Below, piece after piece: positions 34,117 through 46,801 of a DNA stretch of 64,000 bases. A program made the translations under genes and the position numbers. The first letter of the stretch is position 1, and each line of letters begins with the position of its first letter. The DNA comes from Vishniacozyma victoriae. Taxonomy: Eukaryota; Basidiomycota; Tremellomycetes; Tremellales; Bulleribasidiaceae. The notes under the pieces are model-generated. The model saw only the letters and a list, made by a program, of their open reading frames with translations. It did no database searches and was not told the DNA's origin. Where the stretch lies: contig JADPYG010000091.1 in assembly GCA_017654735.1 (NCBI GenBank), forward strand, positions 372,001 to 436,000, in the 5' to 3' direction.

Positions 34117-35623
34117 TTAGCAGTTACATGCGGATGGAGTCGCTTCGGTACCAGGTGTGACTTTCACTTTCCCAGCAGAGGAGGTTGTCGGTTTAGGTGG
34201 TGCAAGTGGTAATTTCCGAGCTATCATCAGTATCATTCCACGCATTGATTCCTCCCTGTTCTCGAAGCCCACCTCAATTAAGATTCCATGACCAAGAGGA
34301 AGGTAGGGAAAAGAACCAGGAGGAAGAGGAAAAAAGGGAAAACATACCAATCTCCATAAACAACCCTTCAACCCCTTCACCACTTTTAGCACTAGCTTCC
34401 CCAAATAATAATCCTTCTTCCTCGGCAAATAATTCTCCCATCTCTTTAGGTATTTTCCTTTGACTCTCTAGATCGGATTTATTGCCGACTAGCATTATTA
34501 TTGTTGATGGGTCGACCTGACGTTTGAGTTCCTTGACCCAGTTTTTCGCTTTTTCGAATGATGCCTGTTATCAGCGAAGGCCGCGATGATTTCTTGGGAG
34601 GGGGAAGACGATCTCTATAATAAGGGATATGATCTCGAGGAGGGTGAAAGTACCACCCATCCGACGGATCAAGCTGTGAATCGCGCGTGATGTGAGAGAA
34701 CAAGGGATTGGATGATGTGAAGACGAGCAGGAGAGGTTTGACATGGACGATGTGAGCATCAAACCCCCAGTGAGGTTCAATATGACCGTCGGCGGGAAGA
34801 TCCTTCTGTGATTGAATAGATCGACATCCTCAGACATACGCCTGCGGGACAGACCCGCCTGCGATGCACCGCCTCTCCTCTTAGAGTACCGCGAGGTGGG
34901 GGGACCAGCCTGGAAAGCCGGGGTATAGAACACGAGAGAAGGGGAGAAGAAATAAGGAGAAGATTGGACATACCTCTGGAGGCTGGGTTATATCATAGAC
35001 AATAACAGCAGCATTCGAGTTCCTAAAGTATATCGGAGCTAAGGATTTATATCCTATCTATCAGTTTCACGTTCCTTTGATTCTGGTTCGCTGAATTACG
35101 TTCTTGCCCAGCCTATATGTCAGCAGTAGTCCTCCCTTTTACTTGTGAAGAAAGATGAAGGGGGAGAAGGAAGAGCTAGGAGGAAGGAGAACTAACGGTA
35201 TCCCAGATTTCAAACTTGATAGCCGTGTTCTCATCTAGATTAACGGTTTGAGTAAGGAATGCGGCTAATCGTCAGCTTGCACCTCCCTCGAAGGACATGA
35301 AGCTCACCGCCTAGAATCAATGTCAGTATCCTCAGATGGTAAGAAGACAAAGGGGGACATACCAATAGTAGATTCCCTAAATTATCAGCTTATCACTGCG
35401 AAGGAGATAGATAAAGCATACCTGAAATCCGAGAATTCATTTCGGACCTACTCATCAGCTTGACAAAGTGAAGAGACTAGACTAGCTCACAAAGCGGAGA
35501 ACGAGCGAACTCTTTCCTACTGCCGATTCACCTATTTATCAGGATCTTGTACTTTTCTTGTGACTATTGACAAGGGGATGATTTACCTAGTAAGACGAGT
35601 TTAAATGCTGTTGTCTTTGACAT
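34117..35623 (-). CDS. Rab5-type small GTPase (YPT5/VPS21)
   Basis: Endosomal Rab that recruits tethering factors for early endosome fusion. Many small exons. Spliced reading: MSKTTAFKLVLLGESAVGKS (P-loop GESAVGKSS), SLVLRFVRNEFSDFRESTIG (switch I with the ESTIGAAF Rab5 signature), then [31 protein letters not shown] (switch II), NSNAAVIVYDIT, FEKAKNWVKELKRQ, LVGNKSDLESQR (NKSD), FGEASAKSGEGVEGLFMEI (SAK). The tail ends ATPSACNC-stop, a Cys-x-Cys geranylgeranylation signal. About 200 residues. Long introns (150 or more bases) interrupt the middle. Its likely effector partner, the VAC1-type FYVE protein, is encoded at 56.8-59.7 kb. Confidence 0.94.
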
Positions 35624-35974
35624 CTTGGGAGTATCTTCTGTGTTTTTGATCTTCTCTGATTGATGGTATGATAGTGATTTTATTGATTTGAGCAAGCAAT
35701 TGTATGATATGATAGTGTGTATGATAAAGGCCAAGACATGTCTCAGGTGGCGAGGCAATGCGTCACTCGAGCTCGGACCTGACCGAATAACGTGGTCACA
35801 ATTTGAACAAGTCTAATGGGATTAGGAATATAATCCTAATCGTACCTTAATTCATTACCTTTCATTACCTTTACTCTACTCCATCAATTCAATTCAATTC
35901 AATTCAAATCAACTATATTAGAGCAAGCCTCGACCCCTCCTTTACTTTTCCCGCCCCTTCTCCCGTAGGATAAG
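35624..35974. promoter_or_regulatory. Divergent promoter, Rab5-type and Mei2-like genes
   Basis: 351 bases. Near the Mei2-like side there is a pentanucleotide repeat, about four units of aattc (35886-35906), and a doubled cattaccttt block. No gene seen. Confidence 0.5.
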
Positions 35975-38835
35975 ATGAGTTATAATCCATACCCACCTCA
36001 GCAGGGATACAATCCCCCTCCTCAATCACATCCATTACCTCCAAACCCACATAATCAAGGATACCCTCCAGCGCCTGCCTCAAATTACCCGCCTCCAAGT
36101 AATTACGATCGTATGAGTTCAGGTCTTCCGCCTCCGCCTGTGGCTTATGATGGACCCCTTCCTCCTGTGCCGTATGGCGCTCTCCCTCCTCCTGCGCATT
36201 ATGGAAGGGATGATAGAGATAGAGGTTCTAGTGGTCCGCCTCCTAGATACGGTGGTGGTGGTGGTGATCGACGTGAAATGAGTCCTGGTGAGCTCTCTCT
36301 TTCCCTCCTTGTCCTGCTTCTCTTGAATTCCATCTCCTCTGTTCATGTCTATCGAATCTCTTGGGTGACAGTCTCGGCATGAGTGAAATGAGCGGAATAC
36401 TCCTGGTCTGGAATCATGAGCTTAAGCTTAAGCTTGATTTGAGCCTGAGCTTGAACTTGAGCCTGATCACGAGATGAGATAATTCAGTTCCAAACCCTAC
36501 CTCGTATCTATGGAAATGCAAAGACCAAACTCATTATCAGGCCGAAGAAATCATTACCCACAACAACAAGATGATCGAAGACCGTCAGTTCCACCAGGAC
36601 CACCAGGCAGGGATAGAGATAGGGGATTCTCAAGAGATAGGGATAGAGATAGAGATAGAGCTAGTGGGAGTGGACCATTAAGAGGACCACCTAGGAAAGA
36701 TCCAAGGAGTAATGCAGAGAGGATAGATATGGAACGACCTAATCGGATTTTATTCGTTAGGAATATTAGTGTATGTTTACATTCCTCCTTTCAGTATTCC
36801 CCCTTTCAGTGTTCCTCTTGCAGGAGAAAACCTGAGAGAGGAGGATTAAGAGGATAAAGACGCTGATATATAGTTTGAAGCTGAATCAGATCGACTCAAA
36901 CTTGATTTCGAACAACATGGCGAAATTCAATCTTGGTTCGATATGATAAAAAGGAGGGGAATGGTATTTGTTACTTATGTACGTATCCTCTAATTCCTCT
37001 TTAACTCTGTCCGCACGCAGAGCTGGATGGGCGCCTGCTTGATCAACTTGGGAGGTAGTGGCTGATGATAGTACGATCTCCGAGCTGCTCAGAGGGCTAA
37101 AGAAGCTTTACACGGTATCAAGATTGGGACTAGGGAGGTAAGTCATATTCTCTTTACCTAGGGTTCTGGATTTTGGAGCATGGGGGTCACGGATCTGGAG
37201 GGAGGAAGAAGAGGAAGACTGATTATAGATTGACGTTCATTATGGATTACCTAAAGAAGAGGATATGAAGGGGAAATGCGATAAGGACAAGAATCAGGTA
37301 TGTCCCCTCTCTGACAATTCTCTCATTTCCAGACTTGGGAGGACATGTCTTTGGAGCAGGAAGGAGATGTCGAGAGCTGATAACAGGGATCAATCCTTAT
37401 TATCTTGAAACCACACGTCCCAATTAATATCCAAGAATGTGGGAGAATGTGTGATTCGTTCGGATTAGTGAAATCGCTGAGAGGGTGTAATAGTGCTTCG
37501 TACGTTCTTCTCCCCTCGCTCCTTCCCTTCTCCATGCCCCCCCCCCTATCGGCTGCTTCGTGATGTCCCTACGGACGAAAGGCTGGATCCGAAAATTAAT
37601 AGCTGACAAATAGACAAGCTATCGTAGAATACTGGGATTCTAGAGCTGCAGTAGATTTATTCGAAAATATGAATGGAAAACCTTTCGAGGGTGGAACGTT
37701 GGATATGAAGTACATATGGGATGAACCTCCTCCAGGACAGTAAGTCTCGCCTGAAGCCGTCAGGCGAAGTACTCTCGCCTCGACGAGTAAATCGACCTGG
37801 CGGTCTTCGAGAGAAGAGCTGACGGTAGTTCAAAACCTGAAAGAAGGGAAGGATCGGGAGGTAGACGAGGATCTGAACAACGTGGACCTCCTGGTGGGTA
37901 TGATCGTGATCGAGGTATGTTCAATCTTTTCAAATATAGAAGGAGTATCAGCTGAATGATAGAATATAATCAAGGCCCACCACCTAGGGATAGGTACTCT
38001 GATCGTCCACCTGCTCCGGCCGTTGATGATCGATTAGATCAAGCTAGAAAGGTTCAACAAGTACGCATCTACTTCATATATTGTCATTGGAGCTGATTAA
38101 TAGCTCTTGGCAAACCTTGGGAATGCGCCCCCTCAAGCAAATTATCCACCTTATCCACCTCCTAGTGACAGATCAGCCGGTCCGGGGTATGGGCCACCTC
38201 CTACCAACAATTACGCCCCTCCTGCTCCTCCCGCTGCTGCTCCCGCGCCATATTCCAACTCGGGATATAGTATTCTTCCAGCTCGACCCCCACCTTCAAG
38301 CTATAATGCACCACCACCACCGGCGGCACCTTACGCTCCCCCAAGCAATGGGTACGCCCCTCCTCCTAATTACCCTCCGCCAGCTGGAGGTGGGTATAAT
38401 CCCAATCCGACTGCGGCTGCTAGTTATGGAGGTCCTCCGCCTCCAAATTCCGCTCCTAGCTATGGAGCACCACCCCCAAATCCCGCTTACAGTAACAATC
38501 AACCCCCTCCCGCAGCATATAATTCTAATCCTCAATACGGCGCTCCCCCGAATAACGGATACAACCCCCCACCCCCTGCCGCAGGATACACTCAACCCGC
38601 ACCTACAGGATACCCCCAACCGCCTCCTTCACCTTATGATCCGGCCTCCCAAGGGTATAGGCCGAATGTACCTATTGCTGCTGATCCACGACGACCACCT
38701 CCTGCTCCACAGGGTCAAGGGCAGTATAGACCCCCACCTCAAGGGCAGGGTAGTGAAGTGGGAAATCTATTGGCTAGGCTTGTATGTCCCCTATCTATTA
38801 TTGGTTTAGCTGATGAATAGAACCAAAATCGATGA
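35975..38835 (+). CDS. Mei2-like protein with two RRMs and Pro/Tyr-rich flanks
   Basis: Probably an RNA-binding protein; the specific RNA target is unknown. The N-terminus is Pro/Tyr-rich (MSYNPYPPQQGYNPPPQSHP) and joined by a 250-base intron (36292-36541) to GRRNHYPQQQDDRRPSVPPG. An Arg-Asp repeat region follows. RRM1: RILFVRNISFEAESDRLKLD, FEQHGEIQSWFDMIKRRGMV, FVTYYDLRAAQRAKEALHGI, DVHYGLPKEED. RRM2: GSILIILKPHVPINIQECGR, MCDSFGLVKSLRGCNSASQA, IVEYWDSRAAVDLFENMNGK. The DVHYGLP end of RRM1 and the EYWD-R-A in RRM2 are the Mei2/Csx1-group pattern. A long C-terminal tail of Tyr-x-x-Pro-Pro repeats (about 230 residues) ends VGNLLARLNQNR. The last exon is five codons. The N-terminal splice was chosen because only it keeps the RRM frame. 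Confidence 0.82.
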
Positions 38836-39272
38836 AGACCGGTCCAAATAGATTCAACGAGAGAGATATCGTTCAAGAAGAACAAGAGGGGACACCAAGA
38901 TGATGCCAGTAGGCAGAGGAGATAATCAGGATACCATCAGAAGTAGATATATGCATAAAGCTGACATATCAACCGTTGATCCAGATGGAGATAGTCTCGT
39001 ACTCGAACCTCTGACTCAGACTGACAATATCAGTGATCCTAGGACTCGAGTCTGGATGTCGCCGGACGACACCTTACTACTACGCCCCAGAGATGGACTC
39101 ATTGGGCACTCAGCCTCAAGATAGTACCCCCATGAGACTGCATACGAGACTAGCAAATCAGGATCAAATATTAATCGACATGTAAAATACTTTTGCACAA
39201 TGAATCGCAATAGCAACATCACGTCCTCGTTCCCTTTTCAAACAGAGATTGGTTCGGCCTACTCACATAGCC
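38836..39272. other. Intergenic between convergent genes, 437 bases
   Basis: 3' ends of the Mei2-like gene and the first membrane-protein paralog. No gene or repeat recognised. Confidence 0.55.
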
Positions 39273-40783
39273 TCAGAAAGCGGGATTCTTCTGAGAAGAA
39301 TGAGAGATAGGCGAAGCATCCCTTCGGTAAGACTATCATCAGTATCCCTCTGTATCGACAAGACACAAGAAAAGAAGGAACGCACTTGAGCAGGAACAAC
39401 AACTTCCCCCAACTCCAAATCCCTCTCTTTAACATCCCCCTCACTCTTGGTCTCACCGCCACCGTAGGTAGCAACGAAGATACTTTCCCCCGCCTGAGTT
39501 GAATGGTCGGCTTTAAGCATGCCATTCGATGCCAGTGATGTACCTAGCATTTGTCGGATTGTAGCTCTGGCCACTAGGGAATGAAGGAGGGACACGTAGA
39601 ATAGAGTTGGGATCAACATCTTTACTGGTTTTCGGAAATCCGCTGGAGGTTAGCTTTCTATCGTCAATTGTAAAGAGGAGGAGATGTACCGGTTGGAGAA
39701 GCTTTGGAGGCGTCTACATCGAGGATAAGGATACAAATGACGGGAGGTAACCTATCATCAATCGTTACTCTTGTGAGAAGGTGGAAACTTACATGGTCTC
39801 AAGAATTAGGACCACCAATTTATGATAAATCCTCTTTTCTTGATGGAAGACACTCTCCCTGGATTTGATAAGGTAAAACAACACTATTTGTTAGCCAAGC
39901 AAAAGTATCTAACAAGCAATAAGGACTTACTAGTAACGACAATCATCCCATCACTAGTCATTGCCAATGCTCCCCAAGCTTTTCGAAGTGGAATCAACCC
40001 TTCATTAAACGTCTTTAGCTTCATGATTGTTTCCATAGTCACCTCGGGACTGGTCATTCCTTTGATGGCGATGCTAAACATCAGCACCTCTGTCTCATGT
40101 CGAGAAGAGGTGGACTCACAAAGTACCCATCACGAACGTAGCTGTTGTGAAGGTCATGATAAACGATCCGAGCCACCATTTTCGTCCAGACATCTAATCA
40201 TCAGTCATGTCCAAGTATACGGTGAGAAGAGGGGTAGACTCACCCTGTAAGCTCTTGAGGCGTAGTACGACGATGCAGCGATATTGAGAAAGGCTCCGAG
40301 GAGATCAGAGACGTTCCCGCCAATTGATTCGAATCGACGGACGGTGTGGAAATCGGTAAAAGCATGTCGAGAAAGTTCCCATGCCTATCCATTAGCTCAA
40401 GTCTCTTCAAACGAAAGGGGGTGATGAGCTTACCTGAGCAACACAGATCCCAAAATGAGCGCTGATATCAGCAAACAACCTCGAACGGTCGGGAGGACGT
40501 ACCAAGCGGCAGTAGTGCCCAGAGCAACACCCATCTGCATCCACCTATTATCCCTATGATGAAAGAATTCGTAATACCTTCCGGTATCAAGCAAGATCTT
40601 TCCAGTGGCCATGGATACGAAGGTAGCTCCAAGGATTGTCCATGACTATCATTAGCTCTCCTTGTAGCATGAACTTACAGTCATCTTGGCTGGGTTACTT
40701 TGAAGACCCATGAACATGATTTGATCGAGTGTGGGTCTGCCAGTAGCGCCACCGCTCGGGGTTGTGCTGTTACCACCTTGCAT
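39273..40783 (-). CDS. Multi-pass membrane protein, paralog A (DUF6534-like 7-TM type)
   Basis: One of four paralogs in the window. Start MQGGNSTTPSGGATGRPTLD, then QIMFMGLQSNPAKMT, SWTILGATFVSMATGKILLD, TGRYYEFFHHRDNRWMQMGV, then a short exon CAHFGICVAQ, AWELSRHAFTDFHTVRRFES, IGGNVSDLLGAFLNIAASSY, MSGRKWWLGSFIMTFTTATF, LIPLRKAWGALAMTSDGMIV, VFHQEKRIYHKLVVLILETM, LPPVICILILDVD and LHSLVARATIRQMLGTSLAS. About seven hydrophobic segments, an extracellular-type N-terminus and a polar tail ending SYRRDASPISHSSQKNPAF. The order of helices and the W-x3-D and R-L-x3-T segments resemble basidiomycete DUF6534 proteins; function unknown. Closest to paralog D at 50.2 kb. Confidence 0.8.
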
Positions 40784-42045
40784 TGGATGAAGTAAAGTTG
40801 AGTAACAGTAAAGGTGGAGATTTGGGGGAATTGAGTAATACGAGCGTCGTACACATGATATATATCATGTTGAAAGTGAATCAAAGATCTAGTGAGCTAT
40901 TTCAAGATCCAACCTCCTTTCGGACCCAATTATTCAAGCCCGAATCGGACAGATGTCAGACTGGTGTACAGCTTCAATTGAAGGGGGTCATTGAGTGTGT
41001 CCGTCATGAGTTTGATGTGAATCATCCTTGCGATCTATACCTGAGCCGGCGTCGGTGTCAAATTTATCGAATCACCCTCAAAGGATGGACTTAATCCACC
41101 ACACAAAGTTCGGACCCGCCTTGCTCCCTTTGATTCATGGATATCCCTTGGAAGGGAACATGCAGTGTTCGAGATGCAGATCAGTGTTCCTTTGATTGGA
41201 GCTATTTTGATACTTGAGAACAAGTTCGGGAAGAAAGCTGGAGATGGTCCCGGTCGGTACACAATCGAGTTCGGGATCCTAGTTTGAAGGATGTTGTAGC
41301 CTGTGGTGGGATCCCCCATATCTCGGAGGAGGTCCCGAGGTACTGGGTTGCTCGCTTCTTTGATCCCTCTCGTTATTCTACATACCCTCAAGTGGCTTCT
41401 GATGTAGTGGCATACCTCCGAAGTGCAAGTCATACAGACGATGAGGATCATAGGGATACTAACTAGTATGGACGTGGCAGCGGTCCGGTCTGGCCGAGCT
41501 TGTGATTACGTAATTGAGGTGATCTCGCCCGCTTGGCCAAGACGCGTTCAGGAATGACTGTGCAAATGAATCACCTGTATTCATGTAACAATGAGCGACA
41601 AGATAGCTAGCTACCTGCCTACTCCCTCGGAATGTAATACGCCTACCTTTGGATCTTCAGCCGCTTCAGCGATCGCATTGACCCTTATTATAGATCGGAG
41701 TACTGGCACAAGAAGGCGGGCGATCCTAAACCGATCACCCTCCTTGGGGCCGGGACGGAGATGCTCCTCTTAACTCATGTTCAGGAACCCTGTCAATCTC
41801 CCTTTGAATGGACATGCTAATTCCAAGCCACAAAACAGAAACGGAGACGCCAAAACAAGGTCCCAAAGGAGATCATCAAACGAGTGGGGGATGGTACACA
41901 CACATTCTAGTTAACGCAATTTTCAATAATGCTTCGGATTCAAAGGACCTATCTTGATAGTCGTCATGTTGGATTTTAGCTCTAGCTAATAATACGAGCT
42001 CGATGGTCATATACCAAATTGTATCTTGTCAACCTCACTATTACG
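40784..42045. other. Gene-free divergent intergenic stretch, 1.26 kb
   Basis: Separates the starts of paralogs A and B. Several open frames exist on both strands, but none shows family features or plausible splicing. A sequence at 41845-41880 (agacgcc flanked by aaac and aaaac) faintly resembles the two-hairpin element but lacks its stems. Confidence 0.55.
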
Positions 42046-43740
42046 ATGGAGAATGGACCACCTAGAATGTCTGTGGATGAGATGCTGTGGATGGGGATCG
42101 GATCTAATCCTGGTAAAATGCTTGTGCGTTATTTCCTTCCATCTGACTTCATTGGGCTAATGGGTAGAGCTGGGCGATGATGGGATCCGTCGTTGTTGCT
42201 ATGGTCACTACCGTTATTCTATCAGACACTGTCAAGTATTACGATCGCTTTGGATTTACCGACAAGAAGCTAGCTATTGGATTAGGTTTTGGCACTCTGG
42301 CTGTCTTGTATGTCTCCTCTCGATGTCGTAGCTGATATGAGATCGCATCTCGCAATCACAATTGCTCAAGTTAGTCCTCGATTGATCGCATAGGATCGCA
42401 GCTGATATAAGGCATTTGAACTTGGCCTACATGCTTATACCGATTACGCAAATGTCAATCTATTCGATTTATACGCCAACACAACTTCGGACTTGATCGG
42501 TGGGTTCTTTGCGCTATGGGCCGCAAGCTACTATTCAGTCCAAGTGTTCAAGGTGAGTCTAGTTCCTTATCGATGACACGCACCGGCTAACGGTCAAGCT
42601 GTCCAGAAGAAACTATTGGGTGATGGTACCGATCGTCGCACTCAATCTGGGAACGTTCATCATGACCCTCGCGTATGTCGTCCTGTCTATCGCATATCAG
42701 AAGCTGACAAGTAGAGTCGCAGGAACCGGATTCAATTGCCCCAAAGCATCCTTCTCGACCATGATGGAATTGATTCAATTCAATGTTCGTCGAATCCCGT
42801 TCTTCAAGGCTTGGGGGGTATTTGCGTTCGTGGACGACGTGACTATCTGGCTCGCTAGTGAGTAGTCTCACCTTCCACCAGACGATACTGATGCCTAGTG
42901 ACGTATTATCTCCTCAGGGTAAAAGGGAGTATGCTCCATCGCCAACGAAAATTACTTGCAAAATTGCAGACGATCTTGCTTGGGACCATGTACGTCCACC
43001 TTTGCGATCGAGCTAATGATAGGTTTCCACCAGTCTTGATCTGTATGATCCTGCTGGCTACTGCAGATACCAAGTCTGCCAATATAGGTTCGTTACTTCG
43101 ACGAGGTCCTTGTCCAGAGGCTGATGACTAGGTGACTATAGACGAGTCATCAGAGTCATCCTTCCCGTGTTCTACTACCTCTCTCCACTTCACTCGATCG
43201 TCACCAGAATCGACCTCAAGGAAGCATTCAGCAGTGAAGATGACGCGACAAATGCCGATAGTATACCCCTATCACCCAAGACGTCCCAATGGCCAGAACA
43301 AGAAAGAGGTCAACACTCGACCATCCACATTGATCCGTTGAGGGGTAAGATCCATTCAGTCATTGGAGCCACATCTACCAGTCAAAGCGTAGGAGGCGGA
43401 TTGGTACGTCTACAAACTACTGAATGAGCTGATGGTAGGAACCACATGCTCGGCCTGCTAAAGGGACCTTTGGACTCGTTTCCGAGCTCGATACTGGATC
43501 TGACGGATCTGATACACCACCCGAAAAGGTAGGGTATCAATTCAACGCGGATAAAGCAGACCACAAGTCTGCTATAGTAAGTCCAGCCTTGTGTCATGGG
43601 AGCAAGCTAATCTGTAGAAATGGCAAGATCCACATATCCCAAGAACAACGACTTTTGGATATTCAGATACTATTGAGGAATTAGAGTCGACCACTCCTCG
43701 GATCATGCCAGATGCGGTGCTGGGTCCTATGCGCTTTTGA
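42046..43740 (+). CDS. Multi-pass membrane protein, paralog B (DUF6534-like)
   Basis: Start MENGPPRMSVDEMLWMGIGS, NPGKML, then SWAMMGSVVVAMVTTVILSD, TVKYYDRFGFTDKKLAIGLG, the short exon SHLAITIAQ, AFELGLHAYTDYANVNLFDL, YANTTSDLIGGFFALWAASY, LSRRNYWVMVPIVALNLGTF, NVRRIPFFKAWGVFAFVDDV, MTYYLLRVKGSMLHRQRKLL, MFPPVLICMILLATADT, GDYRRVIRVILPVFYYLSPL. Exon borders match those of paralogs A, C and D, including the tiny exon ending in Ala-Gln. The acceptor that opens with LSRRNYW was set by comparison with paralog D (MSGRKLW). The cytosolic tail contains DSIPLSPKTSQWPEQERG and HSTIHIDPLRG, shared with paralog C. About 430 residues; function unknown. Confidence 0.8.
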
Positions 43741-44131
43741 TCTTGCTCCCGGTAATTGTGGCTTATAGTATGTCTCGGATCCCTCATTGTACTTGTCGAC
43801 TATGCACGTCCCCGTATTTGACGAACATCGGGAGTGAACAATAGATGAAACCGATCTATTTACGATAATCATCCTTTCGGCTCGCAACCGATACTTCTCT
43901 CCGAAAGCCTGTCCGAAACCCTCGAAAGCCACCACTTTAAAGGGTCAGCAGATTGTTTCCTCACCCACACGCCTCGACCCCGCGAAGATTGGTGGCTTTG
44001 TGTGTGTTAAAGGAGGCCTTGACGATTGGTAGGCGACACCTGTCATTTGACCTATTGGGTATTTTGAATACCCATAAGTTACTTATTCATCTATCACTCA
44101 TCTAACGTTATTCTACTCATATACCTATCCA
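43741..44131. promoter_or_regulatory. Tandem intergenic, 391 bases
   Basis: 3' end of paralog B and promoter of paralog C. Includes the short palindromic-looking GGGTATTTTGAATACCC at 44058-44074 (GGGTATT/AATACCC around TTG). No gene seen. Confidence 0.55.
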
Positions 44132-45941
44132 ATGAACAGTACAGAACCACCGAATGGACCTCCTGGAGGTCAACGACCCAGTTTAGACCAGATCATTTGG
44201 ATGGGAATTGGATCGAATCCAGGGAAAATGCTCGTTAGTCTCCCTTCATTTGGTCTTTGCGTGACTAATGAGATAGGGATGGTCAGCGATAGGATCAGCT
44301 GCGGTATGTATGCTCCTCACCAAGATACTCTCGGACACAGTCATTTACTATGACCACTACGGATTCAGGAACCACAGGATGGCAATCGCCATTGGTATCG
44401 GGACGACTTTTGCTTGGTAGGTCAATTATGTCAATTCGGGATGTATGTAGCTGACTACTAGCGTTCACGTTGGTATCACGTGTGCTCAGGTCAGTCGCGA
44501 CACACTCTTACAAGCTAGCTGATGTCCAGACATTTCAACTAGGTCGATTCGCTTATACTGACTACGCCTCTATCGCTGGATTCGACAATTACGCCAATAC
44601 CACCTCGAATCTCATAGGCGGGTTGTTCAACTTTGCCGCAGCTCTTCATTATACCAATCAAGTGATGAGAGTAAGTGTTCGAAGGGGAAAGACATGTAGC
44701 GCTGATTGTAGTTATCAAACCGGAAACTTTGGCTATTGATCATCATCATGACCATCAATACTGGTACTCTCGCCTTGACCTTGGCGTAAGTCTCTTTAAC
44801 TACGGCTTGGGCGTGCATCTGATATGTAGAGTAGCTATCGAGGGATATCGGATCCCGCCTCCCGAAATGGCAAATCTGGCAAGATATCGCGAGCTCAATA
44901 TTGGTCGTGTAGCTTTTTTCAAGGCTTGGGGTGTATTCTCGTTGCTTGGCGATATCGCTGTATGTGGAACAAGTAAGCTTATCCAAAAAAGGTCACGCTG
45001 GCGGTGAGATTGATGAGTAGTGACTTATTACCTTTTAAAAATCAAGGACAGTATCATGCACAAACAAAAGAGACTCGTCTACAAGCTCCAAACTCTGGTC
45101 GTTGGTACCATGTGAGTTGTCTCTTCAAGGTCAATCACCCAGTGACTAAAAGTCAGGCTGCCACCCGTGATTTTGACTTTGATTCTCGCTGTTTCCCAGA
45201 AAAGCGGCACTTCCAACATTGGTGAGTGAATCAGCTTTTTTCCATGCCAAGCTGACCTGTAGGCGATTACCGTCGAGTGGTCAAGACAATCTTACCCGTG
45301 CTCTACTATCTCTCCCCACTACATTCCATCGTGACCCATATCGATCTTCGGGAGGAGATCAGGGATAGAGATGACGATACCACCAACCCCGACAGTATAC
45401 CGCTCTCACCACACGAATCGCAGTGGAAGGGTCAGCATTCGACTATACACATCGATCCGCGCAGGGATAAGGAGACACCCTTGAGGCAGAGCGATGATAC
45501 GTATGGTATTGTCGAGAAGGATGTGAGTAATTACAAAGTGCAAGAGGAAGTAGCTAACAGGTAGGACACTCCAAAAGAGATACCTTGTAAGAGGACGTTT
45601 GGCGCCGTCGAGCCAATCAAATCAACTTTGAGGCCTGTGCCTAAGTCATCACCCAAACCAATCGATAGGAGCCTGATCCCAGATGCGGTATGTCCCAACG
45701 ATAGCTCTTTGACTGATGATAGGTCGATTACGGGAATCAGAAACCGAGCAAGAGGACTTTCGGAGCGATCGAGGCGATTAGCGAACAGGAAGATTCGAAT
45801 GATGGTCATGATTGTCGTGAATCAACTCTTGGATTGGTTTCGGCTCGACACCCGTTCGCTGGGCACTCAATGGTATTGGAGGAGGAGGATGAAGTTTGGA
45901 TTCACGACCATGCCGAGGTAAAGCAGGCGGGTGTAATGTAG
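44132..45941 (+). CDS. Multi-pass membrane protein, paralog C (DUF6534-like)
   Basis: Start MNSTEPPNGPPGGQRPSLDQ, IIWMGIGSNPGKML, with the same exon plan as paralog B: CVHVGITCAQ, TFQLGRFAYTDYASIAGFDN, YANTTSNLIGGLFNFAAALH, LSNRKLWLLIIIMTINTGTL, NIGRVAFFKAWGVFSLLGDI, MTYYLLKIKDSIMHKQKRLV, LPPVILTLILAVSQ, GDYRRVVKTILPVLYYLSPL. The tail has DSIPLSPHESQWKGQHSTIH, then an exon with KRTFGAVEPIKS and another with KRTFGAIEAISE, which looks like a local exon duplication. It ends EVKQAGVM. Closest to paralog B, which lies just upstream in the same direction. Function unknown. Confidence 0.8.
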
Positions 45942-46291
45942 TCTTGGGACCTTTCTCGGTTGAATAAAGGTAAATGGGAAAGCGAATAGCCTTGGGTTGT
46001 CTAAATTGTACTTATTCCATGCACAGTCTCCGGAACCATGAAACTGCATAGACTTAGCAGAAAGTCGAAACAAGACCTCACCGGCCTTTACTTAAGGATT
46101 CCTTGCGGTTTGAGTGCTCATTGGGTGCTACACCCAACGAAAGACGATGATAATCTCTCTAACCCTGGGAGTCGATTGCATTGCCTCTAAGATAAATCTG
46201 ACTCTTTGACAGGTGCACTTTATCCCTTCCTCTCACCTACTCTGCCCGAGACCAAAAAGAGGATCCAGAGATCTCAGATCAAATCCCACAT

Positions 46292-46329
46292 AAAAACCGA
46301 GGGCGTCCCCCCGGGGAAACTTCGATTTC
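46292..46329 (-). repeat. Two-hairpin/T-run element, copy 5
   Basis: On -: hairpin 1 GAAAT-CGAA-GTTTC, hairpin 2 CCGGGGG-GACG-CCCTCGG (one G-U pair), then five T. It is preceded on the same strand by a stem of 16 bases (46335-46350 with 46410-46425) and, about 121 bases upstream, by GGTATATAAGCGCCC. Confidence 0.83.
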
Positions 46330-46801
46330 ATTCAGGAGTCCAAGGTGAATGTAAATGATGTACAAAGGAGAGGTTCCAAAGTTTGTCGCAAAGTGCCATT
46401 AACCAAAGTATTCACCAAGGACTCCCGCTTGACATAGGGAATTGGGCGCTTATATACCGATGCAGAGATCTTGGTGAGATCTGAGTATCGATCTGGATTA
46501 GATCTCGAATTTGACGAGGTGTATTACACGACCGTGATAGTTGTCAATTTGCGAGCTGGCTTATCATGTAAACGGGATATGCCCCATAGCTGGAGCAACA
46601 CTCTGGCTGGCACCTTCAATGCGAACTTGTTAACGGAGTATCTATCAATCGTCGATACGCAAAGTAAGCCCCAGACCTACCTTTCCGCTCCGCATCAGAC
46701 GTCAAGAGGCTACTAGACCCACAGGATGTCCCGATGAGCTCGGACCTCAAAAGGGATGAATTTTTGTTTTCTCACAGATCTGGCCGTGAACCAAGAACGG
46801 C

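Noticed and set aside
41845..41880. Eleventh copy of the two-hairpin element
   Set aside because: Only a GACGCC word between A-rich strings; neither stem can form.
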